13,280 nucleotides of DNA from JBHGBB01 sp041946755 (GCA_041946755.1 JBHGBB010000109.1:1-13280), one strand, 5' to 3'. Shown: positions 1 to 6,844, numbered from the stretch's first letter. Translations and numbers: made by a program. The notes: a model not told the origin generated them from the letters alone.

Positions 1-591
1 AGTTGGTTCCGGAAAAGGTATTGATCCGCCTTGTAGAGCCAGTAATTCGTCTAAAGAAGATATGTTTTGCTGATCTATTTTGGTTATGATTTTATTGAAT
101 ACCTGATAGGTTAATTCGACATCATCCATCGCCCGATGTAGATGTTCAGGAACGATTGATAAAGCCGTTGCTAAATTCCCCAGACTATAACTCGGTAGGT
201 TCGGAAACGCTTTTTTTGCTAATAGAATAGTATCCAGCACCGGATTAAGTGGAATCGGATATTTCGCCAACCGGAGTTGGGCTGCCAGAAACCCTAAATC
301 GAACCGGGCGTTGTGGATCACCAATATCGAATCTTCGATAAACGATAGGAATGGTTCAACAATCTGGGTGAAATAGGGAGAGAACCGCACCAGTTCATCG
401 GTAATCCCGTTTATTGCCGAAGCGCCGGGAGATATCGGTCTCCCGGGATTAATCAGGGTTTCGTAGCGGTCGATAATTTCCCTATTCCGAATTTTCAGCA
501 TCCCGAGTTCAACCATCCGGTCACCAAATGCCGGGTTCAATCCGGTGGTTTCGGTATCGAGAATAACGAAGGTAGTTTCAGATACGTTCAT
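1..591 (-). CDS. DnaQ-type 3'-5' exonuclease (DEDDh), C-terminus cut by window edge
   Basis: Seen: an open frame of 197 codons from ATG at 591 to the left edge with no stop. It carries all three Exo motifs of the DEDDh family: ILDTETTG (Asp12, Glu14), HNARFD (Asp98) and HRAMDD (His152, Asp157), plus SLGNL before motif III. Known of the family: these metal-dependent enzymes remove 3' nucleotides, as the Pol III epsilon proofreading subunit or as stand-alone or fused nucleases. The start is well fixed, because an in-frame TGA lies two codons upstream of the ATG, although I see no Shine-Dalgarno. The domain is complete by about residue 170. What follows is unknown, so a fusion such as a DinG-type helicase or a UvrC-like domain cannot be excluded. 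It lies 75 bp downstream of cysS on the same strand, separated by a short repeat. The family call is firm; the specific role is not. Confidence 0.9.
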   Translation of the reverse strand, partial: MNVSETTFVILDTETTGLNPAFGDRMVELGMLKIRNREIIDRYETLINPGRPISPGASAINGITDELVRFSPYFTQIVEPFLSFIEDSILVIHNARFDLGFLAAQLRLAKYPIPLNPVLDTILLAKKAFPNLPSYSLGNLATALSIVPEHLHRAMDDVELTYQVFNKIITKIDQQNISSLDELLALQGGSIPFPEPT

Positions 592-600
592 ATAAAATCA

Positions 601-656
601 ACCGCAGTGTCGCAGAGACCGCAGATAAATATTTATTTGTCTGAGTTAATCTGTGG
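601..656. repeat. Imperfect inverted intergenic repeat with CGCAG words
   Basis: This fills most of the gap between cysS and the exonuclease gene. One side has three CGCAG words (starting 603, 611, 620) at 8-9 base spacing. The other side, read on the minus strand, is CCACAGATTAACTCAGACAA. The centre CAGATAAAT/ATTTATTTGTCTG pairs with a bulge, so the element could fold in RNA. From memory, words of the CCACAGATTAA and CGCAGAGAC type recur as dispersed intergenic repeats in many uncultured bacteria. That is recall, not a search result. It has no T-tract to make it a convincing terminator. Confidence 0.45.
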
Positions 657-666
657 AATCAATGGA

Positions 667-2055
667 TTATTTTTTCGGTTTGATTACGGTTCCTTGCGGT
701 GTATCTTCGAAGATATATCCTAGGTCCAGTGCCTGTTGCCGGAGCGTGTCCGCAGCTTTAAAATCTTTATTCTTCCGGGCAAGGTTCCGTTGGTCTTTCA
801 GCTGTTCTATTTCCGCCGGAATAACCAGTTCCTGCTCTTTAACTTCAGCTAGACCAAGTCCTAGAACCCGGTCGAAATCCAGCAAAGTCCGCCGGAGAAC
901 CCTGCCTTTCAGAGCATATACCGCTTCCCAGACCACAGCTAGCGCGTTGGGCATATTCAAATCGTCTGTAATCGATTCAAGAAATGACTGTTTAATTCTA
1001 TCTTCGAGTTCACCGGCACCAGTATCAGGCAGTTTCTGCAGTCGAAGCAAATCCACCCGGAGATTGTTTAACGCCCGTTGCGCTGCATCGATCGATTCCC
1101 AAGTGAAATTTAACGGTGACCGATAATGCCCGGTTAAGCAAAAATATCGGTATGATAAGGGTTCAAACCCTTTCGCTTCCAAATCTTTAAGCTGATAGAA
1201 GTTATTTTTCGATTTGCTCATTTTTCCGCCGTCAACCAATAAGAATTCCCCATGAAGCCAATATCGGACAAACGGTTTCCCGGTTGCCGCTTCACTTTGT
1301 GCATTTTCGTTCTCATGATGAATCGGGATATGGTCGGTACCGCCGGTATGGATATCGAATGTTTCCCCAAGATATTTCATGCTCATTGCCGAGCATTCCA
1401 GATGCCAGCCGGGGAAACCTTTACCCCAAGGGGAGTCCCATTGCATGATATGGGATGGGTCGGCTTTTTTCCAGAGCGCGAAATCGGCATGATGCCGTTT
1501 CTCATCCCGGACTTCTACCCGGGCACCGGCTTTTTGCTCATCGAGCTTAATTCCTGATAGTCGGCCATATTGCGGGAGTTTGGATACATCGAAATAGATG
1601 CCGTCAGAAGTTTCATAGCCGAACCCTTTATCCACCAAAGTTTTAACCAGCAGAATCATTTCCGTTATATGGTCAGTTGCTTTGCAAACGAGAGTCGGTC
1701 TTAAGATATGCAGTTTCGCTTCGTTATTAAAGAAATCCTGGGTATAGAATTCGGCTATCTCCCAAGGAGTTTTCTTCTCCCGGCGGGCGCCCGCTTCCAT
1801 TTTATCTTCACCGTCATCAGCATCGCTAACCAGATGGCCGACATCGGTAACGTTCATCACATGGGTAACGGTATATCCGGTATATTCGAACATCCGGCGC
1901 AGAATATCAGCAAAAACATACGCTCGAAAATTACCGATATGCGCATAATTGTATACCGTCGGCCCGCAGGAATATATTCCGACTTTTTCGGGGATTAAGG
2001 GAACGAAATCTTCTTTATTTCGAGTTAAAGTGTTGGTGAATTGGATTAAGTGCAT
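667..2055 (-). CDS. cysS: Cysteinyl-tRNA synthetase
   Basis: Class Ia aminoacyl-tRNA synthetase that activates cysteine with ATP and charges tRNA-Cys in the cytoplasm. Seen: 462 residues, close to the usual length. The nucleotide-binding HIGN is at 39-42 and KMSKS at 278-282. The zinc ligands that bind and select cysteine fit the E. coli pattern: Cys30, Cys221, His246 and Glu250, with the same 25- and 4-residue spacings as E. coli Cys209, His234 and Glu238. The catalytic core is followed by the helical DALR-like domain and a basic C-terminus ending in PKK. The start ATG at 2055 gives the family's N-terminus (short beta strand leading to SCGPTVY). It lies downstream of the ankyrin lipoprotein gene on the same strand, across a gap holding a terminator-like inverted repeat, so it may have its own promoter. 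Nothing appears truncated or missing. Confidence 0.98.
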   Translation of the reverse strand: MHLIQFTNTLTRNKEDFVPLIPEKVGIYSCGPTVYNYAHIGNFRAYVFADILRRMFEYTGYTVTHVMNVTDVGHLVSDADDGEDKMEAGARREKKTPWEIAEFYTQDFFNNEAKLHILRPTLVCKATDHITEMILLVKTLVDKGFGYETSDGIYFDVSKLPQYGRLSGIKLDEQKAGARVEVRDEKRHHADFALWKKADPSHIMQWDSPWGKGFPGWHLECSAMSMKYLGETFDIHTGGTDHIPIHHENENAQSEAATGKPFVRYWLHGEFLLVDGGKMSKSKNNFYQLKDLEAKGFEPLSYRYFCLTGHYRSPLNFTWESIDAAQRALNNLRVDLLRLQKLPDTGAGELEDRIKQSFLESITDDLNMPNALAVVWEAVYALKGRVLRRTLLDFDRVLGLGLAEVKEQELVIPAEIEQLKDQRNLARKNKDFKAADTLRQQALDLGYIFEDTPQGTVIKPKK

Positions 2056-2076
2056 AAAGTAAATAGATGGTTAAAT

Positions 2077-2175
2077 AAAAAAAGAAGTCAGAGGTTAAAG
2101 GTCAGATCGAGAATAATACTTGCAGCCAAATCAATCTGCCCTTTGTCCGCCTAAGGCGGATCTGACTTCTGATTT
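2077..2175 (-). terminator. Terminator-like nested hairpin built from heptamer repeats
   Basis: On the minus strand, downstream of the ankyrin gene, AGAAGTCAGA (2170-2161) can pair perfectly with TCTGACTTCT (2092-2083), which runs directly into a 7-T tract (2083-2077). Between them lies a second hairpin, TCCGCC-TTA-GGCGGA (2160-2146). The outer arms are parts of degenerate 7-base units. One side reads TCTGACC TTTAACC TCTGACT (2106-2086, minus strand); the other reads TCTGACT TCTGATT (2161-2174, plus strand). A stem plus T-tract is what a factor-independent terminator needs, but the 68-base loop is long, so termination is inferred only. Confidence 0.35.
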
Positions 2176-2187
2176 CTTAGTTTGGAG

Positions 2188-2766
2188 TTATTTCGCGCCG
2201 GCGTAAGTCAGTACCGCGATTATTTCCACATTTTTCTTCTTTTTCGCGATATCCATTGCCGACATTCCCGTTTTATTTTTCGCCATTAAATTAAGATTTT
2301 TCTTCTGTTCTAATAGGACTTTAACGGTAGCCAGATTATTACTAGCTACTGCCAGTGTTAGCGGTGAATCTCCCATTTTATTCTGCGCATTAATATTCGC
2401 TCCGCGTTTAATTAATAGCGCTGCGGTTTCAGCGCGGCCTTTTTCCACGGCACGCATTAATGGAGTCCATTCATTGAGCGTTTTCGCATTAACGTTCGCC
2501 CCTTTATCCAGCAGCATTTTTGCGATATCAGTATATCCTTTTCCGGCAGCGTTCATTAATGCAGTCCAACCAAGTTCATCCGCTTCATTCGGATTCGCGC
2601 CTTTGTTTAGAAACGCGCGCACCGCGGTGGTATCTCCTTTTTCAACCGCAGTTAAAAATGGCGACCGACCGAGCCCCATAATTGAAGTATCTTCTTGCGA
2701 ACATCCGATAAGTAAAATTGAACATAGCATTAAGGCGGAAATTACCAAAAGAAATCTATTTACCAT
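2188..2766 (-). CDS. Ankyrin-repeat lipoprotein
   Basis: Seen: 192 residues beginning with a lipoprotein signal peptide. It has a basic start (MVNR), a hydrophobic stretch, and the lipobox LIGC with the acceptor Cys22. After a short polar linker, five ankyrin repeats of about 33 residues fill the rest (about 34-65, 66-98, 99-131, 132-164 and a shorter last one to 192). The recurring core is of the type GWTALMNAAGKG followed by LLDKGANVN. Known: ankyrin repeats are protein-protein interaction scaffolds without catalysis. Lipidation would anchor this one to a membrane, facing the periplasm or the surface. A purine-rich Shine-Dalgarno, GGGGAGGG, lies 7 bases before the ATG and supports this start. 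The binding partner is unknown. It follows the kinase/FGE gene and the small membrane ORF on the same strand. Confidence 0.9.
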   Translation of the reverse strand: MVNRFLLVISALMLCSILLIGCSQEDTSIMGLGRSPFLTAVEKGDTTAVRAFLNKGANPNEADELGWTALMNAAGKGYTDIAKMLLDKGANVNAKTLNEWTPLMRAVEKGRAETAALLIKRGANINAQNKMGDSPLTLAVASNNLATVKVLLEQKKNLNLMAKNKTGMSAMDIAKKKKNVEIIAVLTYAGAK

Positions 2767-2812
2767 ACATATTCCCTCCCCAGATTATAAAAAGATAGAT
2801 TAATAATACCCG

Positions 2813-2974
2813 TTAATATAATTTTATGCAACTCAGTTTTACTCGAATCGCTGCATTTGGCCGTATTACAATCGCTGGGATGCCGATTAATGGTCGGACA
2901 GTTCTGAATCCGACATCGGGATATGCTGAAGTCCCATTTTTTGAAGTTCGTGCTGAACAATCGAAAGTAAACAG
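2813..2974 (-). pseudogene. Decayed duplicate of the C-terminus of the kinase/FGE-like gene
   Basis: Read on the minus strand, this stretch encodes CSARTSKNGTSAYPDVGFRT followed by VRPLIGIPAIV. This matches the end of the FGE-like domain of the gene at 3347-5338 (CSARVPKNGTSAYPDVGFRT, then VRPLIGTPAVV). Similarity continues weakly through the last 15 residues to the shared SCIK/TCIK ending. There the copy has TTA where the parent has its TAA stop, and it reads on to a TAA at 2813. No start codon, promoter or upstream FGE core is present, and an in-frame TGA (2975-2977) lies directly before it. I read it as a relic of a duplication, not a gene. A different-frame 72-residue ORF over the same bases is a shadow. 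Confidence 0.75.
2873..2941 (-). repeat. 69-bp direct repeat, copy A (in the pseudogene)
   Basis: Matches 3401-3469 at 67 of 69 positions with no gaps, including 47 identical bases in a row (2895-2941 against 3423-3469). Similarity falls off sharply on both sides. Both copies lie in the same orientation and flank the small membrane ORF at 2975-3256, so recombination between them would delete it. Confidence 0.9.
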
Positions 2975-3256
2975 TCAAAATTTCTTTTGACCGATAGAGT
3001 TAACCATGATAATTTGAAGAATTAATAGTCCGAATAGGAAAAGAGAAAGCTTCAACAAAATAGCATATAGGGTAGTATCTCTAATCCACAAATATTGGCA
3101 ATAATATAAACCAATTATCACAGGGAGAATAACACCAAACTGGGCTGTAAATGGCAGCTTTTTAAGTATATTATATTTCCGAGATAGACGGTTATAAGCC
3201 CATACGAAACCGAAATAAAGGCCATAACTGATTATACCTAATAAGATAGGAAGCAT
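2975..3256 (-). CDS. Small membrane protein, function unknown
   Basis: I do not recognise this 93-residue protein. Seen: three hydrophobic segments that could each span a membrane (about residues 3-20, 38-55 and 66-86), joined by basic loops (RLSRKYNILKK at 23-33) and a short polar tail, GQKKF. That is a plausible inner-membrane protein with the tail and first loop on opposite sides. No Shine-Dalgarno is evident before the ATG at 3256, which lowers confidence that it is expressed. It sits between the kinase/FGE gene and that gene's decayed 3' copy, so it lies inside a duplicated segment. Its stop is immediately followed in the same frame by the FGE relic. It could be the surviving part of an inserted segment or a chance hydrophobic ORF. 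Confidence 0.5.
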   Translation of the reverse strand: MLPILLGIISYGLYFGFVWAYNRLSRKYNILKKLPFTAQFGVILPVIIGLYYCQYLWIRDTTLYAILLKLSLFLFGLLILQIIMVNSIGQKKF

Positions 3257-3346
3257 AATTTATTTCTAGCCAGCTAAGTTTGAGTATTATGTGTTATGTA
3301 AACAATCAACCTAAACTCTGCTTAAGATATATAGTACCTATAAATA

Positions 3347-5338
3347 TTATTTTATGCAAGTCAATTTTAAGGTATTTGGCGATATGAGCTGGTAAACAAC
3401 CGCTGGGGTGCCGATTAATGGCCGGACAGTTCTGAATCCGACATCGGGATATGCTGAAGTCCCATTTTTCGGTACTCGGGCTGAACAGCGGACGGAATCT
3501 TGGTTGGTATCGAACGCGCCTCCGCGAATAACTTTAATATTCGGGTCGGAATTTAGGATGGTTAAAGCTGTATTTCCCGCATAAGGTTGATATACATCAG
3601 CGACCCATTCGGCAACATTTCCTGCCATATCATAAGCTCCGTATGGACTTCGTCCGGCAGGATAAGAGCCGAATTGCATTGGATGCCCGAGTTTTGACCC
3701 GGAATAATTGCAATATGTAGCAACAAACTGGTTTCCCCAAGGATAAATCTTCCCATCGGTCCCGCGAGCCGCTTTTTCCCATTCAACTTCGGTCGGCAAT
3801 CGGCATCCCATCCAGTCAGCATACGCGCTTGCATCCGACCAGGTAACTCCGGTTACCGGATACCGGGCTTGTCCCATCGGATAGAATTTATTTATCCAAC
3901 CAGATGGCGTTGCATGACCGCTTGCTTGGATAAAAGCCGCATATTGGTCATTAGTAACTTCATAAACATCAATAAGAAACGAGTCAACATACACCTGCCG
4001 TTGCGGTTGTTCATTGATATTACCGGTATTGCTGCCGAAAATGAAATTGCCTGCGGGAACGATTACTTGAACTGATGGTTCCGGCTCAATCGTATAAATC
4101 ATTGCACTGGTATCTTCCGGTGATATATTCAGCGCTTCTCCCGGCGCTGATTTAGAATTCGGTTCTTCCGGGCGCGACTCTATACTGGTCACCGTGGCAT
4201 AAGGAATTCCTTTGGCTAAAGGCAATCCGATTTCCGGAGAATAAGGAGTTTCTTTCAATAGTTCAAACGCTGATTCTTCTTTAACCAGCTTGGTTTTTTT
4301 CGGTTTCTCAATAAGTTCCGTCGTTTCGATAGTAACAGTAGTATCCGTTGCTATCGAATAAGGAAGATGGTCCCGTTGGAACGGGATATCGCGAGATAGT
4401 ATAGAAGGCGATACATTAATCCCACGCATTCGCGAGATATAATAGAGCGGAATCGCAATGAGTATAACCAAACCTAGCATCCAGATTAACCACCAAGCAG
4501 GATGAAGTTTTTTGGAAAGCGGCGCGAGCACCGGTATCGTCTCCTGCTCGGATTCATCCGGTTTCTGTGTCGTTCCCGCAAGGAGAAGCTGCGATATATC
4601 AGCGGCGATATCGGTTACCGCGGGATATCGGTCATTCGGGTTTTCTGCAATACATTTATTAATAATTTTTTGTATCGATGCCGGAATCGATTCTAATAAA
4701 CTTTTACTTTCAAACGACTTACCGGTAATCAGTTCATAGAACAGGATTCCAAGCGGATAGATATCGGTCTGTTCATTTGCCGGCTGACCGAGTTTCTGTT
4801 CCGGAGCGATATATTGGCTAAATTTCGCTGCCGGTTTATGGAACACTTTGGTTGTCCCGCTGCTTCCGATTAAGGTAGCTAATCCATAATCAGTGAGTTT
4901 AACCGTACCTTCTTTATTAATAATAATATTCCCCGGATGCAGATGCTGATGATAATATAGTCGCTGATGTAGATATTCTAGTGCAGAACAGATTTCTAAA
5001 ATTATCTCTGACGCTTGTACCAATGATAATTTATTTTTCCGAACCAGATATTCCGCCAGATTCGACCCGGGAATATCTTCGGTAACATAAAAATAGTTCC
5101 GGTCTTGAGCGATTAACGCGAGGATATTCGCTAAGTTTGCATGATAGAACCGAACCACCGTTTCGGTTTCATGTGCAAACCGGCGGGAGAATAAGTCGTC
5201 TTGAATTAGGTCGGGATCGAGTTGTTTAATGACCGCTGGCGTTTTGTTTACGATTTGTTCTCCGCGATAGGTTATCCCGAACCGACCACGACCGAGTTCG
5301 GTTGTTATCCGATATTGTCCAACAGTATCACCAACCAT
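3347..5338 (-). CDS. Kinase-like (probable pseudokinase) / FGE-like membrane fusion protein
   Basis: 663 residues in three parts. Residues 10-255 have the bacterial PknB-type Ser/Thr kinase fold: glycine loop GRGRFG (16-21), Lys38, helix-C Glu57, metal-binding Asn137 and DYG (150-152), APE (178-180), and TDIYPLGILFYELITG. The catalytic loop, normally HRDxKxxN, reads HQHLHPGN (130-137). His132 replaces the catalytic Asp and His134 the Lys. One transmembrane helix follows (about 281-301), then a Pro/Ser/Thr/Glu-rich linker. Residues about 425-640 form an FGE-sulfatase/SUMF1-type domain of the C-type lectin fold (PAGNFIFGS, RLPTEVEWEKAARG, YPWGN, DMAGNVAEWV, IRGGAF, GFRTVRP). The two FGE catalytic cysteines are absent from the segment after RGGAF, so formylglycine formation is unlikely and a binding role is more likely. 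Inference: a receptor-like protein with an outside ligand-binding domain and an inside regulatory kinase-like domain. Chlamydial Pkn1 also pairs a kinase with an FGE-type domain. Confidence 0.93.
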   Translation of the reverse strand: MVGDTVGQYRITTELGRGRFGITYRGEQIVNKTPAVIKQLDPDLIQDDLFSRRFAHETETVVRFYHANLANILALIAQDRNYFYVTEDIPGSNLAEYLVRKNKLSLVQASEIILEICSALEYLHQRLYYHQHLHPGNIIINKEGTVKLTDYGLATLIGSSGTTKVFHKPAAKFSQYIAPEQKLGQPANEQTDIYPLGILFYELITGKSFESKSLLESIPASIQKIINKCIAENPNDRYPAVTDIAADISQLLLAGTTQKPDESEQETIPVLAPLSKKLHPAWWLIWMLGLVILIAIPLYYISRMRGINVSPSILSRDIPFQRDHLPYSIATDTTVTIETTELIEKPKKTKLVKEESAFELLKETPYSPEIGLPLAKGIPYATVTSIESRPEEPNSKSAPGEALNISPEDTSAMIYTIEPEPSVQVIVPAGNFIFGSNTGNINEQPQRQVYVDSFLIDVYEVTNDQYAAFIQASGHATPSGWINKFYPMGQARYPVTGVTWSDASAYADWMGCRLPTEVEWEKAARGTDGKIYPWGNQFVATYCNYSGSKLGHPMQFGSYPAGRSPYGAYDMAGNVAEWVADVYQPYAGNTALTILNSDPNIKVIRGGAFDTNQDSVRCSARVPKNGTSAYPDVGFRTVRPLIGTPAVVYQLISPNTLKLTCIK
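3401..3469 (-). repeat. 69-bp direct repeat, copy B (3' end of kinase/FGE gene)
   Basis: This is the functional copy of the repeat at 2873-2941. It encodes the conserved end of the FGE-like domain (NGTSAYPDVGFRTVRPLIG). The two core mismatches fall at 3408 and 3422. In the coding strand these give Thr643 instead of Ile and a silent change in Arg639. Confidence 0.9.
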
Positions 5339-5385
5339 AGTAAAAATAATAGGTAAAGGGTTAAACAGTTACAGGGTAAATAAGT

Positions 5386-5802
5386 TTAAATTAACAACTC
5401 GTTATCCGGGTATACCACTTCTAGCATTTTAGGTTCGGATATAATCTGATCCCAGATGAGTTGGTCGTCGACAAAGAAAACATACCGGATTTTACCGGCT
5501 CCAAGTTGATAGAACCATTGGATTTTTAATCCGAGCATCGTTTGTTTCCTTCCGATCCAATCCGGTTGACCATATATCTCTTCAACCTCATTTTGGGTTA
5601 AAAACCCCCGGGGTTTGGCCACAGCAGTTTTCTTATAATCTAAATAGCTGATAAAACTCGAGTTAGATTGCTTTTTCACCTTAAGATTATACCGGCGAGG
5701 AATCGAACGTGAAATTTTCACGTTCGATCCTACCCCAGTACCAATATTTACCTTATTTGATTTTAATTTGTTTACCGGTTTTTGCAGAGAGATAGATCGC
5801 AT
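5386..5802 (-). CDS. Uncharacterised small protein, start uncertain
   Basis: I do not recognise the family. From the ATG at 5802 it would be 138 residues and overlap the oxidoreductase gene by 50 bases. The first 40 residues are low-complexity and basic, and they are encoded across a long palindrome (5699-5730). The well-formed part is residues about 60-138, with LTQNEVEEIYGQPDWIG, GLKIQWFYQLG, IRYVFFVDDQLIWDQ. This alternating beta pattern and the YGxPD turn resemble small SmpA/OmlA-like folds, a weak comparison. A GTG at 5679 would give a 97-residue protein starting after the palindrome, which I find equally plausible. Neither start has a clear Shine-Dalgarno. No signal peptide or membrane segment is seen. 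It lies 47 bases upstream of the kinase/FGE gene and could be co-transcribed with it. Confidence 0.6.
   Translation of the reverse strand: MRSISLQKPVNKLKSNKVNIGTGVGSNVKISRSIPRRYNLKVKKQSNSSFISYLDYKKTAVAKPRGFLTQNEVEEIYGQPDWIGRKQTMLGLKIQWFYQLGAGKIRYVFFVDDQLIWDQIISEPKMLEVVYPDNELLI
5699..5730. repeat. Near-perfect 13-bp-arm palindrome
   Basis: ATCGAACGTGAAA (5702-5714) is the exact reverse complement of TTTCACGTTCGAT (5716-5728), with a single T between. The flanking GG/CC (5699-5700 and 5729-5730) also pair across one bulged A. It lies 22 bases past the oxidoreductase stop. There is no T-tract on either side, so a simple terminator is doubtful. A dimeric regulator's operator, a REP-like element, or an RNA processing site are alternatives. 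Confidence 0.7.
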
Positions 5803-6802
5803 CGAGAATCTGCATGATTTCTAATCCTTGCTCTCCGGTCGCCATCGGTTCTTTGTTTTTAAGAATACAGTCAATAAAATATGCGGTTTCTGCCGCGAAC
5901 GTGTCTACTTTCGGATATACCGGTTTCAAATCCACCTGCGCACCGAGTTCTTCTTTATAGATAATCAGCGGGTCGAGTTGCGCCCCACCTTTCGTGCCCA
6001 TAAGTCGGGAGTAGAACTCATCCGATTTCTCGATATTACTCGCCCAACTCGCATCCAGCGATACCGTCGCCCCATTTTTAAGTTTAATAAACGCACTCGC
6101 TAGATCTTCAACATCAAACGGTGCGTTCCCGCTTCGCCACCAAAACCCGGTATTTTTATTTCCGAACTGAGTATATACCGAACCGGTAACCAAATCAACT
6201 TCCGGGAAACCCATCAGCCATAAAGTTAAATCCAATACATGGACACCAAGATCGATTAGCGGCCCGCCACCGGATTTGCTTTTGGTGGTAAACCAGCCAC
6301 CCATGCCGGGGATACCGCGCCTGCGAAGCCAACCGCATTTCGCATAGTAGATTTGCCCGAGTTCGCCAGCAGTAATAAACTGTTTTAAGAGCTGACTTTC
6401 ACCCCGGAATCGATTACAATACGCCATCATAAATTTCTTTTTCGCCTGCTTAGCCGCGGTAATAATTTTTTTCCCTTCTTGCGCGCTAATTGATAACGGT
6501 TTCTCGCAAAGTACATGCTTCCCGGCAGCGAACGCCGCTACTGCTATCGGTCGATGTAGAAAATTCGGAGTACAAATACTCACCGCATCCAGGTCTGGTA
6601 ACTCCAGCATTTTGCGGTAATCAGTGAACCAGCGAGCGATATTTTCTTTTTTTGCCACCTGCTGTACCCGAGGTGCATCGAGATCGCATATTCCAACAAT
6701 TTGCGCGTTCGGACATTTTTGATACCCCCAAATATGATGTTGGCCTATCCCAAGACCAATAACGCCAACCCGGACTTTATCAGAACAACTTTTCTTCTTC
6801 AT
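5753..6802 (-). CDS. Gfo/Idh/MocA-family NAD(P)-dependent oxidoreductase
   Basis: 349 residues, typical for the family. Seen: an N-terminal Rossmann fold with the dinucleotide motif GVIGLGIGQ (13-21) and an acidic residue ending strand 2 (Asp40 in GICD). Then come SICTPN (75-80) and the diagnostic CEKPLS (99-104), whose Lys101 is the usual catalytic and cofactor-contacting lysine. The C-terminal half has the substrate-site pattern GGPLIDLGVHVLD (179-191, with Asp184 and His188). Known: the family oxidises or reduces sugars, inositols and related polyols, often sugar nucleotides. The exact substrate cannot be read from sequence. No signal peptide is seen, so it should be cytoplasmic. A strong Shine-Dalgarno AGGAGG sits 4 bases before the ATG and fixes the start. 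The adjacent membrane glycosyltransferase makes a role in envelope sugar metabolism possible, but this is inference only. Confidence 0.95.
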   Translation of the reverse strand: MKKKSCSDKVRVGVIGLGIGQHHIWGYQKCPNAQIVGICDLDAPRVQQVAKKENIARWFTDYRKMLELPDLDAVSICTPNFLHRPIAVAAFAAGKHVLCEKPLSISAQEGKKIITAAKQAKKKFMMAYCNRFRGESQLLKQFITAGELGQIYYAKCGWLRRRGIPGMGGWFTTKSKSGGGPLIDLGVHVLDLTLWLMGFPEVDLVTGSVYTQFGNKNTGFWWRSGNAPFDVEDLASAFIKLKNGATVSLDASWASNIEKSDEFYSRLMGTKGGAQLDPLIIYKEELGAQVDLKPVYPKVDTFAAETAYFIDCILKNKEPMATGEQGLEIMQILDAIYLSAKTGKQIKIK

Positions 6803-6844
6803 GATACCTCCTGAGAAATAAATATAGATAAGTGTAAATTAAAT

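Noticed and set aside
653..1126. Rightward ORFs opposite cysS, the kinase gene, the glycosyltransferase and the parvulin gene.
   Set aside because: They are antisense shadows of strongly supported genes, with basic/Ser-rich or random-looking composition and no ribosome binding sites.
2760..2978. A 72-residue leftward ORF overlapping the FGE relic and the start of the ankyrin gene.
   Set aside because: It is in a different frame from the recognisable FGE-derived sequence, has no Shine-Dalgarno and no plausible composition.
2813..3256. Stop-codon readthrough or TGA recoding joining the small membrane ORF to the FGE relic, since both are in the same frame.
   Set aside because: Shared frame has a one-in-three chance. 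The other genes encode Trp with TGG and show no in-frame TGA. The relic has lost its own domain core, so a fusion would make little sense.
2813..3500. Diversity-generating retroelement: an FGE/C-type-lectin 3' end with a near-identical copy just downstream resembles a variable repeat and its template.
   Set aside because: In such elements the mismatches fall at template adenines. Here, in the coding strand, they also fall at T, C and G. The repeat covers the conserved end of the domain and not the variable ligand-binding part, there are no AAC-rich codons, and no reverse transcriptase lies in the window. A search of the neighbouring sequence for one would settle it.
3347..5338. Formylglycine-generating enzyme activity (sulfatase maturation).
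   Set aside because: The catalytic cysteine pair expected in the segment after RGGAF is missing, and no sulfatase gene is nearby.
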